Shown: piece by piece, positions 61,559 through 64,000 of the stretch
How positions within the stretch are numbered: position 1 is the first letter of the stretch
How the letters are laid out: each line of letters begins with the position of its first letter
From: Streptomyces roseirectus
GTDB lineage: Bacteria; Actinomycetota; Actinomycetes; Streptomycetales; Streptomycetaceae
Direction of reading: 5' to 3'
DNA length: 64,000 nt
Assembly: GCF_014489635.1 (NCBI RefSeq)
Contig: NZ_CP060828.1
Location: 1,736,001 to 1,800,000 of the forward strand
The notes under the pieces: model-generated
Told to the model about the DNA's origin: nothing
Databases searched by the model: none
Seen by the model: the letters and a program-made list of their open reading frames with translations, nothing else
Position numbers and translations under genes: made by a program

Positions 61559-62101
61559 TCAGGGCCGCATCTCGACGGTGAGCGCCCACCGCTCATGGTC
61601 GCGCCAGGCCCCGTCGACGTGGAGCATCTTCGGCGACAGCCCTTCGAGCCGGAACCCGGCACCGCGCGCGAGCGCGATGGACGCCGTGTTGCCCGGCTGG
61701 ACGTTTATCTCCAGCCGGTGCAGCCGCATCGGCCCGAAGGCGTAGCCGACGACCAGGTCGAGCCCTTCGCGCATCAGCCCCCGCCCGGCGGCGTGCGCGA
61801 ACGCGCCGTACCCGAGCGCCCCGCACTGAAACGCGCCCTCGACGATGTTGTTGATGTTGATGAACCCGGCGATCGCCCCGTCGTCCTTGGCGCACACCAG
61901 GAACCCGGCCTTGGTCGGGTCCTCGATCAGCCGCGACGCGTACGCGGTGTACGCGTCGACCGTGTCGGGCGGGAACAGCCACGGCTGGTGCAGTTCCTTG
62001 CTCTCGCGCGCCCGCGCGGCGAACTCGGCCCCGTCCCCGTAGGTGAAGTGGCGTATCCCCACGCGGGGCCCTTCGGCGAGATAACGCTGGTCATGAGGCA
62101 T
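61559..62101 (-). CDS. GNAT family N-acetyltransferase (RimJ/RimL-like)
   Basis: 180 residues. The fold pattern of ribosomal-protein alanine acetyltransferases is visible: GFININNIVEGAFQCGALGYGAFAHAAGRGLMREGLDLVVGYAFGPMRLHRLEINVQPGNTASIALARGAGFRLEG, covering the beta4-beta5 acetyl-CoA site and the NTASI loop. It uses acetyl-CoA to acetylate an amino group on a protein or small molecule. It is followed downstream by a 56-bp gap and the LapA gene. Confidence 0.92.
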   Translation of the reverse strand: MPHDQRYLAEGPRVGIRHFTYGDGAEFAARARESKELHQPWLFPPDTVDAYTAYASRLIEDPTKAGFLVCAKDDGAIAGFININNIVEGAFQCGALGYGAFAHAAGRGLMREGLDLVVGYAFGPMRLHRLEINVQPGNTASIALARGAGFRLEGLSPKMLHVDGAWRDHERWALTVEMRP

Positions 62102-62142
62102 CCGACCAGCCTACGACGGCCCCGCGCGGGGCGGGGCCGCCG

Positions 62143-62385
62143 CTACCGTCGTCGGCGCACGAAGTACGCCCCGCACAGCGCCCCCACGACGGCGGTCGCG
62201 AGGAGCGCCGTCCACAGCGGCATCGTCACCTCGGGGATCAGCAGCCGGATCTTGGTGGCGCGGGTGTTCTCGAAGATGAAGACCAGCGCGAGCACGGCCA
62301 GCACCGCGACGGCGATCCGCCCCGGCGTGAGCACGCCGCCCGCGCCCTTCTTCGCCCCGCTCTCGGGAGTCGTCCTAGGGCTCAT
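62143..62385 (-). CDS. LapA-domain small membrane protein
   Basis: 80 residues. Two hydrophobic segments (about 24-39 and 56-74), with FIFENTRATKIRL between them: a LapA-type (DUF1049) protein. The C-terminal FVRRRR is a cytoplasmic end. Function in envelope homeostasis is inferred from the family. The region between it and the LD-carboxypeptidase has no other gene. Confidence 0.88.
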   Translation of the reverse strand: MSPRTTPESGAKKGAGGVLTPGRIAVAVLAVLALVFIFENTRATKIRLLIPEVTMPLWTALLATAVVGALCGAYFVRRRR

Positions 62386-62454
62386 GCGACCAGCGTGCGC
62401 CCGCCCGGCCGCATCCGCACGGCGAGCCCCGCCCCGGAGCGAGCCCCACGGCCC

Positions 62455-63381
62455 TCACCGCAGCGCGGGTTCCTCCAGCGCCAGCGTCCCCGCGTCCGCG
62501 TCGAGCCGGGCGGCGACCCCGAAGGGCACCGTCAGCGCGCCGGGCGCGTGCCCGAAGCCGAACTCCTCGACGACGGGGACGCCGAGCCCGCCGAGCCGGT
62601 CGGCCAGCATGGCGCGGACGAGGGGGTAGGCGTCGCAGTCGGCCCAGGACCCGAGGAGCACGCCCCGCACGCCGTCGAGCCACCCGGCGCGCAGCAGCTG
62701 GGTGAGGTAGCGGTCGAGGCGGTAGGTCTCCTCCCCCACGTCCTCCAGGCACAGCAGCCCTCCTCGCGCGGACGCGCGCGCGTGGGGCGTGCCCAGTTCG
62801 GCGGCGAGCAGCGCCAGGCAGCCGCCGAGCAGGACGCCCGCGGCCCGCCCGCCGACCAGCGCGCCGCCGCCGGTCGCGGCGATGACCTGGACGGTCTCGG
62901 GGGCCATGAGGGTCGCCCGGAGGTGTTCCTGCGTGGCGGCGTTCTTGACGAAGTCGACGCCGGCCGCCATCGGCCCGTGCAGGGTGACGAGGCCGAGCCG
63001 GTTCGCGAACGCCTCGTGCAGCGCGGTGACGTCGCTGAAGCCGACGAGCACCTTGGGCCCGGCCGCGCGCATCGCGTCCCAGTCGAGGAGGTCGGCCATG
63101 CGCTGGACGCCGTAGCCGCCGCGCGCGCAGATGACAGCGTCGACGGCGGGGTCGCACCAGGCGCGCTGGAGGTCGGCGGCGCGGTCGGCGTCGGTGCCCG
63201 CGAGGTAGGGGAACTCGGCGTGCCGGTCGAGGACATGGGGCGCGACGACGGGGTCGAGGTCCCAGCCGCGCAGGACGTCGAGGCCGGCCTGGAGGCGTTC
63301 CTCGGGGATCGGCCCGCTGGGGGCGACGATCGCGACGCGGGCGCCGGGGGCGAGGCGCCGGGGCCTGGTCAACTCGTTCAC
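62455..63381 (-). CDS. LD-carboxypeptidase (peptidase S66, MccF-like)
   Basis: 308 residues. The Ser-Glu-His triad is visible: Ser116 in VGFSDVTAL, Glu213 in LLCLEDVGEE and His278 in EFGFGHAPGAL, in the family's usual order. It removes D-Ala from murein tetrapeptides or cleaves peptide-nucleotide antibiotics such as microcin C. CARGGYGVQRM is the S66 oxyanion region. The ATG overlaps the next gene's stop by ATGA (63378-63381), so the LD-carboxypeptidase is translated after the S9 peptidase gene. Confidence 0.94.
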   Translation of the reverse strand: MNELTRPRRLAPGARVAIVAPSGPIPEERLQAGLDVLRGWDLDPVVAPHVLDRHAEFPYLAGTDADRAADLQRAWCDPAVDAVICARGGYGVQRMADLLDWDAMRAAGPKVLVGFSDVTALHEAFANRLGLVTLHGPMAAGVDFVKNAATQEHLRATLMAPETVQVIAATGGGALVGGRAAGVLLGGCLALLAAELGTPHARASARGGLLCLEDVGEETYRLDRYLTQLLRAGWLDGVRGVLLGSWADCDAYPLVRAMLADRLGGLGVPVVEEFGFGHAPGALTVPFGVAARLDADAGTLALEEPALR

Positions 63382-64000
63382 GGGGCCTGTTCTTTCGTGG
63401 TTCGGGGCGCGAACACCTGGATGTAGAGGGCGAGTTCGGCCTCCAGGGCGCGCACGTTCGTGTCGGCCCGGCGGAATCCGTGCCCCTCGCCCTCGAAGGT
63501 GAGGTAGGTGTACGGCACATCGACGCGGGCCAGGAACCGTGCGGACTGCGCGGGCGGGCAGATGACGTCGTCCAGGCCCTGGAGCAGCAGGAACGGCACG
63601 CGGACGCGATCCGCGTGGTCCGCCGGGGAGCGCTGCGCGAACCGTTCGCGCGGTCCGATGAGGCCGTCGAGGTAGCGGGACTCCAGGTCGTGCGTGCCGC
63701 CGTCCGCGAAGGCGGCGGGGTCGAGGACGGGGTAGCGGATCGCGGCGCAGGCGTAGACGTCCGTGGCGGTCAGCGAGACGGCGGCGGTCCAGCCGCCCGC
63801 GCTGCCGCCCCGGATCGCGAGCCGCGCCCGGTCGGCGGTGCCCTCGTCGGCGAGGGCGAGGGCGACGGCCGCGCAGTCCTCGACGTCGGCAACTCCCCAG
63901 CGTCCGCGCAGCCGTTCGCGGTAGGCGCGGCCGTAGCCGGTGGAGCCGCCGTAGTCGACCTCGACGACGCCGATGCCCCGCGAGGTGAAGTAGGCGACCT
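63378..64000 (-). CDS. prolyl oligopeptidase family serine peptidase, N-terminus beyond the window
   Basis: The C-terminal part of an S9 alpha/beta-hydrolase domain, in frame from 64000 to the stop at 63378: GVVEVDYGGSTGYGRAYRERLRG, the nucleophile elbow RGGSAGGWTAA (Ser), the acid in LLLQGLDDVICPP (Asp) and the His in FEGEGHGFRRA. The propeller and start are off the right edge. It cleaves oligopeptides. Coupled to the LD-carboxypeptidase by an ATGA overlap, which suggests a shared peptide-processing or peptidoglycan-recycling role. Confidence 0.9.
   Translation of the reverse strand, partial: VAYFTSRGIGVVEVDYGGSTGYGRAYRERLRGRWGVADVEDCAAVALALADEGTADRARLAIRGGSAGGWTAAVSLTATDVYACAAIRYPVLDPAAFADGGTHDLESRYLDGLIGPRERFAQRSPADHADRVRVPFLLLQGLDDVICPPAQSARFLARVDVPYTYLTFEGEGHGFRRADTNVRALEAELALYIQVFAPRTTKEQAP

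Overview
The window looks like a chromosomal core-to-arm segment of a Streptomyces or a close relative. The evidence is very high GC in nearly all wobble positions, GTG/TTG starts with purine-rich ribosome binding sites, CebR-type cellulase operators, an HspR (HAIR)-like operator, a SigB/F/G sigma factor, a DUF5753 regulator next to a DUF574 methyltransferase, and many ATGA/GTGA-coupled gene pairs. No rRNA, tRNA, CRISPR array or prophage was seen. There is one decayed TnpB-type insertion and one frameshifted polysaccharide lyase.

Left part (1-14.4 kb), all on the minus strand. An ebo-like cluster (inositol-phosphate-synthase-like enzyme, TIM-barrel protein, EboA, and the first codons of a TatD/EboB-like gene cut by the left edge) lies downstream of a sugar-oxidation and uptake cluster. 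That cluster holds a ROK regulator, a ribose-type ABC importer (ATPase, permease, Tat-lipoprotein binding protein), a Gfo/Idh/MocA oxidoreductase, a TIM-barrel isomerase, a secreted glucose/sorbosone dehydrogenase with PKD and CBM domains, and a secreted ThuA-DUF1080 fusion. Together they suggest extracellular oxidation or cleavage of glycosides through 3-keto intermediates, with import and processing of the products.

14.4-26.5 kb holds metabolic and regulatory genes: a SLATT-type membrane protein, a GntR regulator, a KAS III enzyme, an OFA-family MFS carrier with its overlapping 44-residue small subunit, FdhD, a bile-acid-symporter-family carrier divergent from a LysR gene, a long-chain acyl-CoA ligase, an aldo/keto reductase, an SDR and a methyltransferase.

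26.7-36.9 kb is a plant-biomass island. GH6 and GH48 cellulases are divergently transcribed from a region with two CebR-type boxes, followed by a GH74-CBM2 xyloglucanase, a lipoprotein and a PL11 rhamnogalacturonan lyase broken by one inserted base. A decayed tnpB sits just upstream of the lyase.

38.7-64 kb is a mixed region: two small methyltransferases, pterin dehydratase, ADP-ribosylglycohydrolase, two HTH regulators, rhomboid protease, a second DnaK with a HAIR-like promoter, OsmC, a MoxR ATPase coupled to a DUF2201 metallopeptidase/VWA protein, a holin-like/phosphodiesterase membrane protein, MBL-fold and DedA proteins, an aminotransferase-like protein without a catalytic lysine, a sigma factor, an ABC-F ATPase, GNAT, LapA, LD-carboxypeptidase, and a prolyl-oligopeptidase cut by the right edge.
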